Assembly (NCBI GenBank): GCA_023248595.1
Contig: JAHFEG010000017.1
Span: 1-40,787, forward strand
DNA from: Myxococcales bacterium
Lineage (GTDB): Bacteria > Myxococcota > UBA727 > JABDBI01
Reading direction: 5' to 3'
Length of the DNA stretch: 40,787 bases
How positions within the stretch are numbered: the stretch's first letter is position 1; each line of letters opens with the position of its first letter. Position numbers and translations under genes: made by a program. The notes beneath the pieces were generated by a model, which saw only the letters and a program-made list of their open reading frames with translations, was not told where the DNA came from and did no database searches. Below are positions 22,343 to 31,633 of the stretch, one piece after another.

Positions 22343-23737
22343 TCAATAGACATAATACCAATCTGTGCCGCTGGGCGTATCTTTGAGTTGGATTCCTTGA
22401 GCAACCAATTCTTGGCGAAGCGTATCGGCCAGTTGCCAATCTTTATCGGCTCTGGCCTGTTCACGTTTTAGGACTAAGTCGTATAAATTTTGTGGCAACG
22501 TTGGTCTCGCAAAATTGTCCACTCCCAAGCCCAGCACTTTGTCGAAATCGCGCATCAGTCTCAGCTTTTCTTCATCACCCAGCGTTTGATCTTTGGCCAT
22601 TTCCCAAAGCACCGCCAAAGCAATTGGCATATCTAAATCGTTGGCCAATGCTTGCCAAAAGCGATTGCCATATAAAGAAACTTTTTCTGGGTTATTTCCT
22701 TTTTGGGGAGACAATTTCCAGCTGATGACTCGATTTTTCAAAGCTTCGAAAGCATTTTTAGCACCAGCCAATGCTTCTAAACTAAAGAAAAGTTGCGAAC
22801 GATAGTGCGCGCCTAGGCACAAATAGCGATAATGCAGCGGGTCATAACCTTCATCAATCAATACTTGCAGGGTTAAAAAATTACCTGCAGACTTCGCCAT
22901 TTTGCCTTTATCGACCACCAAAAATTCGCCATGCATCCAATAATTGACCCACTGATGCTCGAAGCATCCTTCGGCTTGGGCAATCTCGTTGGTATGATGC
23001 ACCGAAATATGGTCAACACCGCCGGCATGGATATCAATTCGCTCGCCCAAATATTTTGAAGCCATCGCTGAGCACTCAATATGCCAGCCAGGAAAACCAA
23101 CCCCCCAAGGCGATTCCCATTTCATAATTTGATTAGGAAATTTGCTTTGGGAAAACCAGAGCACAAAGTCTCTGGGATCTTCTTTGCGTGGGTCAATTTC
23201 CACACGCGCACCCTCAAGCAATTCCTCTAAATTGCGACGCGAAAGCTTGGCATACTCAGGAAACTTGGCAATGCGATAATAAACATTGCCATCGACAGTA
23301 TAAGTGAAGCCTTTTTCTTCCAGGGTCTTCACCATCTCCTGCATTTCAGCAACATGCTCGGTCGCACGGCAAACAAGTGAGGGTTTCAATATCTGCAATT
23401 TCTCACAATCTTTGAAAAATTCTTCCTCATAAAAACGGGCAATTTCCCAAGGAGACTTGTGTTCACGTTTGGATGCCAGTGCCATTTTATCATCCCCTGC
23501 ATCGGCATCGGATTCTAAATGACCCACATCGGTAATATTCATCACGTGTTGAACAGTAAAACCGAAATGTTCTAGGGCGCGGCGTAAAACATCTTCAAAA
23601 ATATACGTTCTCAAATTCCCAATATGGGCATAGTGATAAACGGTAGGACCACATGCATAAAAGCTTACTTTTCCTGGCTCAATTGGCACAAAAACGTCTG
23701 TGCTGCGCGTAAGCGTATTAAACAATGAAAACTGCAT
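22343..23737 (-). CDS. cysS: Cysteinyl-tRNA synthetase
   Basis: Class I synthetase that charges tRNA-Cys. The 464-residue product has the zinc/cysteine-binding start YACGPTVYHYAHIGNLRTY (HIGH motif as HIGN, about residues 26-44), the KMSKS loop as KMAKSAGNFLTL (about residue 265) and the zinc ligands GWHIECSAM and HAGGVDHISVHHTNEIAQ. The ATG at 23737 has AAGGAG 7 bp upstream and gives the normal MQFSLFNTLTR start; the upstream extension is unlikely. It runs toward the lipoprotein gene and mutL. Confidence 0.97.
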   Translation of the reverse strand: MQFSLFNTLTRSTDVFVPIEPGKVSFYACGPTVYHYAHIGNLRTYIFEDVLRRALEHFGFTVQHVMNITDVGHLESDADAGDDKMALASKREHKSPWEIARFYEEEFFKDCEKLQILKPSLVCRATEHVAEMQEMVKTLEEKGFTYTVDGNVYYRIAKFPEYAKLSRRNLEELLEGARVEIDPRKEDPRDFVLWFSQSKFPNQIMKWESPWGVGFPGWHIECSAMASKYLGERIDIHAGGVDHISVHHTNEIAQAEGCFEHQWVNYWMHGEFLVVDKGKMAKSAGNFLTLQVLIDEGYDPLHYRYLCLGAHYRSQLFFSLEALAGAKNAFEALKNRVISWKLSPQKGNNPEKVSLYGNRFWQALANDLDMPIALAVLWEMAKDQTLGDEEKLRLMRDFDKVLGLGVDNFARPTLPQNLYDLVLKREQARADKDWQLADTLRQELVAQGIQLKDTPSGTDWYYVY

Positions 23738-23875
23738 GATCCCACTCCTTTTCAAAAACAAGACCCGACTTTACGGCAATTATTATTGAACAAAAAGGCT
23801 TTTTTGTGCCTCATATCGATTGGTAAAGAATGCTTTAAAAAACAAACAAGACTGACCGCCCAAGGTAAAAAACAG

Positions 23876-24262
23876 ATGCTTTTAGTAAAAACAAAAATAG
23901 GTCTGAGCAATCTTCACGGGATAGGCCTTTTTGCTGATCAATTTATTCCTAAAGGAACTGCCACTTGGAAAGAAGTCTCTCCTTTTGATCAACAAATCAG
24001 CACAGATGAAATTCAAAAACTAAGCGATCCGGCCAAAGAAATGTTTTTTAAGTATAGCTATCTTTGCAAGCATTCCAAAAAATACATTCCGTGCTTCGAT
24101 AAAGCTCGTTTTATGAACCATTCAGAAACTCCTAATACCACTTGGCTCGACGACTCGTTACAAGATATTGCAATCCGAGATATTTATTTAGGCGAGGAAC
24201 TCACTTGTAATTATCGTTTATTTGATTTGAATGATGCCAAAGAAATACATCTCTACAAATAA
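23876..24262 (+). CDS. Small SET-domain protein (putative lysine methyltransferase)
   Basis: A 128-residue protein that is little more than a SET domain. The three motifs are in order: GIGLFADQFIPKGTATW (residues 15-31), RFMNHSETPNT (about residues 77-87, the NHS SAM-binding element) and GEELTCNY (about residues 106-113, with the catalytic Tyr). There is no post-SET cysteine cluster. SET proteins methylate lysines, and in intracellular bacteria some are delivered to host chromatin, but a housekeeping target is equally possible. I chose the ATG at 23876 (AAGG 10 bp upstream); a TTG-initiated frame from 23786 adds 30 residues unlike the family. It is divergent from cysS. Confidence 0.75.
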   Translation: MLLVKTKIGLSNLHGIGLFADQFIPKGTATWKEVSPFDQQISTDEIQKLSDPAKEMFFKYSYLCKHSKKYIPCFDKARFMNHSETPNTTWLDDSLQDIAIRDIYLGEELTCNYRLFDLNDAKEIHLYK

Positions 24263-24422
24263 AAGCACCTTAAAAGTTAGCAATAATTCTTATTCAAATT
24301 GAACGTCATTGGCGTGATCTTTGATTCCTAAACAAAGGGACAAACCTTTCTGTCAGCATATTATCGACAGCTTTGTCTATTTATGCGAGAATGAAGGCGA
24401 CCATTTAATAAGGAATATCCAG

Positions 24423-25076
24423 ATGGAAAAACCTCTGTTGCTGCTTAATCTTTTTATGGAAGGTATGCAAAAAAAAGATGAAAAAGCGGCTGCGCAATAC
24501 CGGCAAGAAATCGTGCAGTTGGAGCTTGATAGTGAGGCTGCTGTCATCGCCAAGTACCGCCTAGGATTTCACACTTTGTATCAAGAAAAAAAACTAGACG
24601 AAGCCATAGCAATCTTCAAAGAAGTTGCAGCCTGCGGCATTCATTGCGATGATTTTTTTCAAAGCCAGATTACGTATGCCATCTGTCTATGGAGCAAAGG
24701 CAAGCACGAGTTGGCCATTTTTGAACTCCGTAAAATGCTTTCTCAAGTAAAACCTCAAACCATTCATGAAGTTCTTGGGCTTGATTATCTGTCTATTTTT
24801 TTGCGTGATACCAATGCCCCCCAGCAAGAAATCACCAAACTAAACGGGCAGCGTATTAACAGCTTGAATGCCTTGCTGCAAAATGAAAAAGATGTCGAAG
24901 CGCAGGCACCTCTCCAGCTGGAGTTAGCTGCAGCCCTTGAAGAAAGAGGCCAACCTGGCGATTTAGAGCAAGCACGGCAAACTTTGCAAAAGGTTATCAA
25001 TAAAAGTTCTTCCACTAATAAATCAATCGCATCTGCTGCCCAGACAGCTCTGCAACAATTAAATAAAACAAAATAA
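24423..25076 (+). CDS. TPR-like helical-repeat protein, unknown function
   Basis: A 217-residue all-helical protein with tetratricopeptide-like repeats: AKYRLGFHTLYQEKKLDEAI, TYAICLWSKGKHELAIFELR and LAAALEERGQPGDLEQARQT show the small-residue and A-x-x-x-F/L spacing of TPR helices. There is no signal peptide or membrane segment. The ATG at 24423 is preceded by AAGGAA; an upstream ATG at 24321 lacks a site. It ends 15 bp before recF and probably forms an operon with it. The 160 bp upstream of it (24263-24422) show nothing further that I can name. A scaffolding role is the only inference TPR proteins allow. Confidence 0.6.
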   Translation: MEKPLLLLNLFMEGMQKKDEKAAAQYRQEIVQLELDSEAAVIAKYRLGFHTLYQEKKLDEAIAIFKEVAACGIHCDDFFQSQITYAICLWSKGKHELAIFELRKMLSQVKPQTIHEVLGLDYLSIFLRDTNAPQQEITKLNGQRINSLNALLQNEKDVEAQAPLQLELAAALEERGQPGDLEQARQTLQKVINKSSSTNKSIASAAQTALQQLNKTK

Positions 25077-25091
25077 AAAACTCGAATCTAA

Positions 25092-26192
25092 ATGAAATCT
25101 GTCTATATCCACCAATTATTTGCTTTTCGCTTTCGCAATTTCGACACATTAAAAATTGAACTCAGCCCTAAAATCAATGTTTTTTTTGGAAAAAATGGCC
25201 ACGGTAAAACTAATTTATTAGAAGCTATCTCTTTAGCTTCTAGCTTTAAAGCCATTCGTCCCGCTAAAAATCGTGACCTCATTTTATTTGATCAAGAACA
25301 AAGTCGCATCAAAGCTTCTATCGCTGGACACGATCACTTTAACGTTGAAGTCGATGTCTTTTTGCAAGGCAAGAAAGTTTGCATCTCTGGAAAATCTGTT
25401 AAGAGTGCTTCAGCAATTAACCATAAGCTTGCGGTCATTACTTTTGTCCCCGACGATTTACACATTGTCACTGGCGGAGCCTCTTTTAGAAGACAGCTTC
25501 TTGACCAAACAGCTAACGGGCTTTTTCCGATTTACGCGGCGCTTTATCGACGTTTTGAACAAGCAATTTTACAGCGTAACCGTTTACTCAAAACACCTGG
25601 CTCTTCCCAACAAGAACTAGAAGCCTTTAACCAAGTTTTTGTACAAACAGCAGCGCCTCTAATCAAAGCAAGGCACGCCGCTATCCGGATTTTGCTTCCG
25701 GAATTTGAGCGCAACCTCGCGCATATTTCAGGCAACTCAATTTCTGCCAACATCGCCTACGAAAGCATTGACGTGACAAAGCAAGATAGCGAAGAGACTA
25801 TCCAAACCAGTTTATGGGAAAAATTAAAAACACTACAGACAGAAGAACGTTTTCGTAAAACCACGCTTTTGGGTCCGCACTTAGACGATATAAACATCAC
25901 CATGGGTACGCACCCGGCACGACATACTGCTTCCCGAGGACAAGCCCGCGCTATCGTTCTCGCTTTAAAAATGGCACAGATGCACTGTGTTGCTTCCGTA
26001 CGAGAGCTCACCCCTATCTTATTGCTCGATGACGTTCTGGGAGAGCTCGATCAAAATAATGCGCAGAGACTTCTGGAAACCATCAAAGAAATTGATGCAC
26101 AAACTTTTATCACTACTACACAACTCGAATTGCTCCCTGATTTGTGTCGAGACTATAAAGCTTTCGAAATCCATCAGGGAACGATTGTATAG
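25092..26192 (+). CDS. recF: DNA replication and repair protein RecF
   Basis: SMC-like ATPase that loads RecA at single-strand gaps with RecO and RecR. The 366-residue product has Walker A FFGKNGHGKTNLLEAISL (about residues 31-48), the ABC-type signature SRGQARAIVLALK (about residue 278) and Walker B PILLLDDVLGELD (about residues 308-320). The family motif VPDDLHIVTGGASFRRQLLD is also there. The usual neighbours dnaA, dnaN and gyrB are not in the window; recF here follows a TPR-like gene. It converges with ftsK, with 74 bp between the stops. Confidence 0.96.
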   Translation: MKSVYIHQLFAFRFRNFDTLKIELSPKINVFFGKNGHGKTNLLEAISLASSFKAIRPAKNRDLILFDQEQSRIKASIAGHDHFNVEVDVFLQGKKVCISGKSVKSASAINHKLAVITFVPDDLHIVTGGASFRRQLLDQTANGLFPIYAALYRRFEQAILQRNRLLKTPGSSQQELEAFNQVFVQTAAPLIKARHAAIRILLPEFERNLAHISGNSISANIAYESIDVTKQDSEETIQTSLWEKLKTLQTEERFRKTTLLGPHLDDINITMGTHPARHTASRGQARAIVLALKMAQMHCVASVRELTPILLLDDVLGELDQNNAQRLLETIKEIDAQTFITTTQLELLPDLCRDYKAFEIHQGTIV

Positions 26193-26266
26193 AGGCAAAT
26201 CGGTCCACCAGGACATCGCCCAACTGCTCAGGACGACCCAGTTTTGCCAAATGCATGCGATAAATC

Positions 26267-28516
26267 TCAGGAAACTGGTTCGCCAAAAATTTCCCGATCC
26301 CCTTTGGCACTTTGAATAGGACCAACTACGCCTTCACGCTCCATACGTTCAACCATGCGAGCAGCACGATTATAGCCAACGCCAAGTTGTCGTTGCAGCC
26401 AACTGGTCGAGCATTTTTGCGTGCGGCGCACAATTAAAACAGCCTCTTCATAGCGCTCATCGCTGTCTTCTTCATTTCCCAGGCCTTCACCTGAAGCGGC
26501 ATCATCCAGTGGCGGCGCAATAATACTCAAATCATATGCCGGCTTGGCTTGCTTCTTCCAAAAATCAATCACATGCACCAATTCTTTTTCCGAAACAAAA
26601 GCACCATGAATACGAATCAAATCACTCGTTCCTGGTGGAATCATGAGCATATCGCCTTTGCCTAATAATTTTTCCGCGCCTGAACGATTAATAATTGTTT
26701 TAGAATCTTGAGAAGCGGCCAATCTAAAACCCATACGTACAGGGAAATTAGCCTTAATGACGCCAGTAATCACATCGACACTGGGACGTTGCGTTGCCAA
26801 CATCACATGGATTCCAGAGGCGCGTGCTTTTTGTGCAAGCCGCATCACATAACCTTCTACCTCTCGACCAGCAACCGCAACCAAATCTGCATATTCATCG
26901 ACGACAACAACGATAAAAGGCATGTTGACGTGATGCTCACCCACATTCTTCACTTGCGCTACTTTTTCGTTATAGCCATAAATATCGCGCACTCCCAACT
27001 CATTCATGACCTGATAGCGACGATCCATTTCTTTCACAGCCCAGCGAAGTGCAAATGCTGCCTTTTTAGAATCAATAATGGGCGGCAATAATAAATGAGG
27101 AATCCCTTCATAAATGCTGAGCTCCAGCATTTTTGGATCAATCATCAAAAAGCGCACATCATTGGGTGTGGCCCGATACAAAATCGAACAAATCATGGCG
27201 TTAACACTGACAGATTTTCCCGAACCCGTGGTACCAGCAATTAGTACGTGAGGCATGTCCGCTAGATTCAAATAGTAAGGCTTGCCTTCAATGGTTTTTC
27301 CCAAAGCCATGCACAACTTATGGGTCTCTTTACGAAAAAGTGGGTGGGCAATAATTTCTTTTAAATAAACCGTTTCACGTTTAGCGTTAGGAATTTCAAT
27401 TCCCACTGCTCCCTTACCTGGAATAGGGGCCACAATGCGAACATGAACGGCGGTCATGGCCATGGCAATATCATCTGCCAAGGCAGCAATGCGAGACACT
27501 TTGATCCCTGGTGCCGGAACAAATTCAAATAGCGTAACCACGGGACCAGGACGAATCTCACGTATCTGACCTGCGATACCAAACTGCGCGAAAGTTTTCT
27601 CTAAACGTTCTGCTTGAGCATGCATAATACGTTCATCGATAGGAACCGGAATTGGAGCATCATAATTAAGCAACTGCAGCGGTGGTAATTCAAAAGAAAA
27701 ACTCTTACGTCTCGCTTCTTTCTCGGCTACTTCCATGACACGTTTACTTTCTAAAACATCACGCTCAACAATATGTGCATGGATCTGAGGCTTTTCTTGT
27801 TTTTCTTGCTTATCATTTCCCATTTGCCACCCATCTGATGGCGCAGCCTCTTTTGGTTCATCTTCAGCAACAGCCAATAAATGAACTGGTGATTTTGCAG
27901 AGCGCACAAAGGGCCAAAAAGAAAATAATTTTTTAAACACTTTTAGCAAGGCCAACAAGCCTTGCCAGGGTTTTTGAAAAATTTTAGCAGCAGCGGTCCC
28001 AACAGAAAATCTCGTTAGCATGACCAAGCCTAAAACAAAAAAAGCCAGAGCAACGATTTTGGTCCCTAAAGTGGACAAATAGGAAATAAAAAATGCATCC
28101 AAAAGATGTCCAAAAACCCCGCCCATTGGAAAAGAAAATATACGATGGCCCGAGGATAATTGTTCGAACAGAACACTTGTGCTCAAAAACAATATTAACA
28201 ATCCATAAATATGCAGCTGAGATTGAAAAAACCGCCGTCTCCAAAAACAGAAAATCCCGAGATACAAAAATAAAAAGGGAAACAAGAATGCCTGCAAACC
28301 AAAAAATGTCAAAAACACGTCGGCCAGCAATGCCCCCCCTGGCCCTATCCAGTTTTGAACCTTGCTTTCTCCCTCAGCATGGAGCGACAAATCAAGCGAC
28401 GAATAAGACAAAAGTGAAAATAGCGAAATCAATGTCAAAGCGAAAAGAACGATTCCGCAGACATCAGGCAATATAGAATTACCCCGAACAGACTGTTTTT
28501 TATCTACACTGACCAT
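26267..28516 (-). CDS. ftsK: DNA translocase FtsK
   Basis: Membrane-anchored hexameric motor that pumps DNA at the division septum and activates XerCD at dif. The N-terminal ~180 residues hold four membrane helices, followed by a short linker of about 100 residues. The motor has Walker A IAGTTGSGKSVSVNAMI (about residue 415), IDPKMLELSIYEGIPHLL and Walker B FIVVVVDEYADLV. The gamma winged helix at the C terminus reads VLIVRRTQKCSTSWLQRQLG followed by NRAARMVERMEREG. At 749 residues it is a short-linker type compared with E. coli. lolA, often next, is missing. Confidence 0.96.
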   Translation of the reverse strand: MVSVDKKQSVRGNSILPDVCGIVLFALTLISLFSLLSYSSLDLSLHAEGESKVQNWIGPGGALLADVFLTFFGLQAFLFPFLFLYLGIFCFWRRRFFQSQLHIYGLLILFLSTSVLFEQLSSGHRIFSFPMGGVFGHLLDAFFISYLSTLGTKIVALAFFVLGLVMLTRFSVGTAAAKIFQKPWQGLLALLKVFKKLFSFWPFVRSAKSPVHLLAVAEDEPKEAAPSDGWQMGNDKQEKQEKPQIHAHIVERDVLESKRVMEVAEKEARRKSFSFELPPLQLLNYDAPIPVPIDERIMHAQAERLEKTFAQFGIAGQIREIRPGPVVTLFEFVPAPGIKVSRIAALADDIAMAMTAVHVRIVAPIPGKGAVGIEIPNAKRETVYLKEIIAHPLFRKETHKLCMALGKTIEGKPYYLNLADMPHVLIAGTTGSGKSVSVNAMICSILYRATPNDVRFLMIDPKMLELSIYEGIPHLLLPPIIDSKKAAFALRWAVKEMDRRYQVMNELGVRDIYGYNEKVAQVKNVGEHHVNMPFIVVVVDEYADLVAVAGREVEGYVMRLAQKARASGIHVMLATQRPSVDVITGVIKANFPVRMGFRLAASQDSKTIINRSGAEKLLGKGDMLMIPPGTSDLIRIHGAFVSEKELVHVIDFWKKQAKPAYDLSIIAPPLDDAASGEGLGNEEDSDERYEEAVLIVRRTQKCSTSWLQRQLGVGYNRAARMVERMEREGVVGPIQSAKGDREIFGEPVS

Positions 28517-28609
28517 ATTAAAAACCTCAAATAGCGCACATATGACATTGTCGCTTTTGGTTGTATTTTATGCAAGTTTAGGTTTTCTTTAAAATAGCAA
28601 TCCGGAATA

Positions 28610-29617
28610 TCAACCCATTCCAGTCGCTTGCAATGCAGAACGCATTACTTTATCGGCCAAAGGCGTAATGCTTTCTGCACCCTCTTTGACCACATCTTCG
28701 ATAAAGCCTGGCTCAGCACTATACTGCAAATAACGCTGCTGAATCGGTGCAACCACCTCCATCACAGCTTCAAAAACATCTTTTTTCAAATGCCCGTAGC
28801 CTTTTCCGTTAAACCGATTAACAGCATCCTCACGCGCAGTTTTGGTGAGCACTTCATAAATTGTTAAAAGATTTAAAACGCCTGGCGAAGCATCTTCAAG
28901 GGAAAATTCTTGTTTAGAATCTGTCACTGCAGACATGATGGTTTTCTTAATCGCTTTTTCATCATCAAGCAGACCAACCGCATGACCTGATTTGACTTGA
29001 GCAATACTCTTACTCATTTTCGCCGTTGGATCATCAAAACCCATGATGCGTGCGCCACTTTTAGGAATGACGGCCTTGGGTAAACGAAATGTTTCACCAA
29101 ACAAATGATTAAATCGCTGGGCAATATCGCAGGCAATTTCGATGTGTTGTTTTTGATCTTCACCCACAGGAACCAGGTCGGTTTCGTAAAGCAAAATATC
29201 CGCAGCCTGCAAAACTGGATACATGAGCAGCCCTGATCCAATGCTTTCTTGCTTATGGGATTTGCTTTTAAATTGCGTCATGCGTTCCATCCAACCAAGT
29301 GGCGTCACACAAGTCAAAAGCCAAGCAAGCTCCGTGTGCTGCTTCATATGAGATTGCACAAAGATCACTGACTTTTTGGGATCAATGCCACAAGCCAAAT
29401 AAAGTCCCACCACTTCGCGAATTTTTTGGCGCCGCTCCTGAGGAGAAATGCTGTCTGGAATGGTCAAAGTATGCAAATCAACAACGCAAAAAATCGTTTC
29501 ATTATCTGCCTGATGGGTAACCCACTGCGAAAGTGCACCAATATAATTACCTAAAGTCAAATTGCCGGTGGGCTGCACGCCTGAAAAAACGCGAAGTTGC
29601 TTGGATGTCTTTGTCAT
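28610..29617 (-). CDS. trpS: Tryptophanyl-tRNA synthetase
   Basis: Class I synthetase for tRNA-Trp, 335 residues as expected. The start FSGVQPTGNLTLGNYIGAL contains the HIGH-equivalent motif (residues about 11-29), followed by DLHTLT. The specificity region is QAADILLYETDLVPVGEDQK (about residue 135) and the signature loop is AKMSKS (about residue 200). It lies 50 bp downstream of the acyltransferase gene and 93 bp upstream of ftsK on the same strand. Confidence 0.97.
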   Translation of the reverse strand: MTKTSKQLRVFSGVQPTGNLTLGNYIGALSQWVTHQADNETIFCVVDLHTLTIPDSISPQERRQKIREVVGLYLACGIDPKKSVIFVQSHMKQHTELAWLLTCVTPLGWMERMTQFKSKSHKQESIGSGLLMYPVLQAADILLYETDLVPVGEDQKQHIEIACDIAQRFNHLFGETFRLPKAVIPKSGARIMGFDDPTAKMSKSIAQVKSGHAVGLLDDEKAIKKTIMSAVTDSKQEFSLEDASPGVLNLLTIYEVLTKTAREDAVNRFNGKGYGHLKKDVFEAVMEVVAPIQQRYLQYSAEPGFIEDVVKEGAESITPLADKVMRSALQATGMG

Positions 29618-29667
29618 ATGATGCCATTTATCTCATGAGTTTTGCACACGCGCAAGAACCAAGGAAT

Positions 29668-30516
29668 TTAAAAAAAGATGCTTTTGCGATTGGCGCGGCC
29701 TTTATCAATCATGGATTGCATGCAAGCTTTGGTTTGTGCCACATAATTAGCAATCACTTCGTTATCTTCAGTCCCATCACCTTTAAAGATTAGCGGTTTT
29801 CCAATGACAATGCGGTACTTAACAGGAAGAGGAATGGGAATGATTTGTGGAAAGATAAGAGGTAGAGCCGGTATGCGCAGCATCTTAGCAATCGACATAA
29901 AGTTTGCGATAGCTGGTGCTTGCTCTTCAGCGCCAATCACAGTGATGGGCAAAATAGGCGAACGGGTTTGCAGTGCCAATCGCATGAATCCACGACCAAA
30001 TTCAAAAAGCTGATAACGCTGACTAAATAATTTTACAATGGCTTTGACGCCCTCTGGAAAAACCAGGACAGCCTCTTCCATGTTTAAAAGTTGTCGACAA
30101 GCATTCGGATCGCCCACAACAGTGCCGCCTCGCGCAAAAAACTTAGAAATAAAAGGCAAATCCGCACTCCAACGTTCTGCCATGCCACGCAAAATTCGAG
30201 GGGTTTTTGCTTCTAATAAAAAAGCTGTTTCAATCATCATGCCATCGAATGGAAGTTGGCCAGAATGGTTTGATATGACAATCATCCGTCCATCAGGGAT
30301 ATTTTCCAGGCCTTCCACCTCGCAGCGAAAATAATTTCGGTACAGCCAAACAGCCATAGGCGCAACCAGCTTCAGCACTTCTGGATCAAACCCAAATGGA
30401 TCTACTCCAAACTCATTAATATTTTGGCGCGAAATCATATCCAATCGCTCATTCATTTTAGGTTCGACGCGAGACTTGATCCTTTTTTTGGTTTGTTCCC
30501 AGAATTGAAATGCCAT
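29668..30516 (-). CDS. Lysophospholipid-type acyltransferase family protein
   Basis: A 282-residue protein of the PlsC-like superfamily that transfers fatty acyl groups to glycerol-lipid or related acceptors at the membrane. Motif I is NHSGQLPFDG (about residue 85), a spaced His-Asp variant found in a subgroup of the family. RGMAERWSADLPFISKFFAR and GGTVVGDPNACRQLL follow, and motif III is VLVFPEGVKAI (about residue 150). The ATG at 30516 has GAGG 5 bp upstream; the longer frame from 30540 is less likely. Acceptor specificity cannot be read from sequence. It is divergent from the RAYT-like gene at 30620. Confidence 0.8.
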   Translation of the reverse strand: MAFQFWEQTKKRIKSRVEPKMNERLDMISRQNINEFGVDPFGFDPEVLKLVAPMAVWLYRNYFRCEVEGLENIPDGRMIVISNHSGQLPFDGMMIETAFLLEAKTPRILRGMAERWSADLPFISKFFARGGTVVGDPNACRQLLNMEEAVLVFPEGVKAIVKLFSQRYQLFEFGRGFMRLALQTRSPILPITVIGAEEQAPAIANFMSIAKMLRIPALPLIFPQIIPIPLPVKYRIVIGKPLIFKGDGTEDNEVIANYVAQTKACMQSMIDKGRANRKSIFF

Positions 30517-30619
30517 GCAGACCTCTTCATTTTTTTGCATTCGAAAATTGCTTAAAAATAAGTTTTAGGGTTAGACTTACGACGTAAAAACGATTTCGTT
30601 TTTCAAAAGGGAACAGATC

Positions 30620-31624
30620 TTGCCCAGAGCAAAAAGAATTACCTTGCCAGGCCACTACCATTTGGTGATTGCGAAATCGAGTAGCGATTCTCGATTATTT
30701 TATGATGCGACAGATTTTGATTATTATCTGCAGATATTGCATCAAATGGTTCGAGATAAACTGTTATTGCTTTACGCCTTTTGTCTGCAAGAATCAGAAC
30801 TGCGTTTAGTCATAAAGCCCAGGCGTCTGGGTCTCGCCCGTATCATGCAGCGTATTCATTGCAGCCATACCATGCGCATTAATCGAAAACGATCCCGCAG
30901 CGGGCATCTGTTTAGTGGGCGATTTCGCTCGATTATTTTTGCACCGGAAGATCTGGGCAATGTGGTTCGCAGTACGCATTTATGGCCAGTCAGAACTGGG
31001 CTAACCCGTCGCGCTGAAAGCTATCATTACAGCAGTTGCTCCACGTACCATTCTGGTATGCCTTGGAGCGATCTATTAAATATGAGTGAGGTTCTTTTGC
31101 AATTTGGCTCAAACCTGCCCATCGCACAAAAAGCATTTGCACGCTTTGTGGAATCAGTAGCACTTGAAAGCGACAATTTTGGTGTTTCAGAAATTTTTCC
31201 TGGAGTTGGCCAATCAAGTACGGCAATTTTCAACCCCGAAACGGATATACAGGAAGACATCGATCCAGCATTCCTCATTTCCAAAAAACATTTATCACTA
31301 AGCAGTATGGCAAAACGTATTGGCCTGCTTCTCAATGTGAACCCTAATTTACTCTTTGGACCATCGCGTAGGCAAGATTTGGTCATGGCCAGGCGGTTAC
31401 TTGCTACCGTCGCTGTCATGAATGCAAAAAAAACAGTCACAGAAGTTGCCAAATTTTTGGCGAGAGATAAATCCCAAATTAGCCGCCTGGTTTCTCAAGG
31501 CATGGACTTAATGGATGTAGATGAGCCCTTTCGTATTCTGCTTGAATCCGTTAAAGGGCGTGTTATAGCCCTGCCTACCCCTCTTCCCCTCCAACATTTT
31601 GCGGAACTTAAAAAAAACCATTAG
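30620..31624 (+). CDS. RAYT-like transposase homologue lacking catalytic residues, with DnaA domain IV-like end
   Basis: A 334-residue protein. Residues 1-150 align by eye with REP-associated tyrosine transposases: MPRAKRITLPGHYHLVIAKS, RLFYDATDFDYYLQIL, and GHLFSGRFRSIIF. The HUH motif expected as MPNHVHLL reads QESELRLV (positions 57-64), so both His are lost (E60, R62). The tyrosine of YIHLNPVRA reads STHLWPVRT, with S118 in its place. The C-terminal part, from about 232 to 290, resembles DnaA domain IV: LLFGPSRRQDLVMARRLLAT and TVTEVAKFLARDKSQISRLV (compare GRDHSTV). TTG start at 30620 with AAGGGAA upstream. This reads as a domesticated, non-catalytic DNA-binding protein. Confidence 0.8.
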   Translation: MPRAKRITLPGHYHLVIAKSSSDSRLFYDATDFDYYLQILHQMVRDKLLLLYAFCLQESELRLVIKPRRLGLARIMQRIHCSHTMRINRKRSRSGHLFSGRFRSIIFAPEDLGNVVRSTHLWPVRTGLTRRAESYHYSSCSTYHSGMPWSDLLNMSEVLLQFGSNLPIAQKAFARFVESVALESDNFGVSEIFPGVGQSSTAIFNPETDIQEDIDPAFLISKKHLSLSSMAKRIGLLLNVNPNLLFGPSRRQDLVMARRLLATVAVMNAKKTVTEVAKFLARDKSQISRLVSQGMDLMDVDEPFRILLESVKGRVIALPTPLPLQHFAELKKNH

Positions 31625-31633
31625 AATCATGTC

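Noticed and set aside
26116..26325. Minus-strand frame with a protein-like stretch between recF and ftsK
   Set aside because: It mostly overlaps the conserved ends of recF and ftsK; only about 70 bp are free, and I see no start site or family match.
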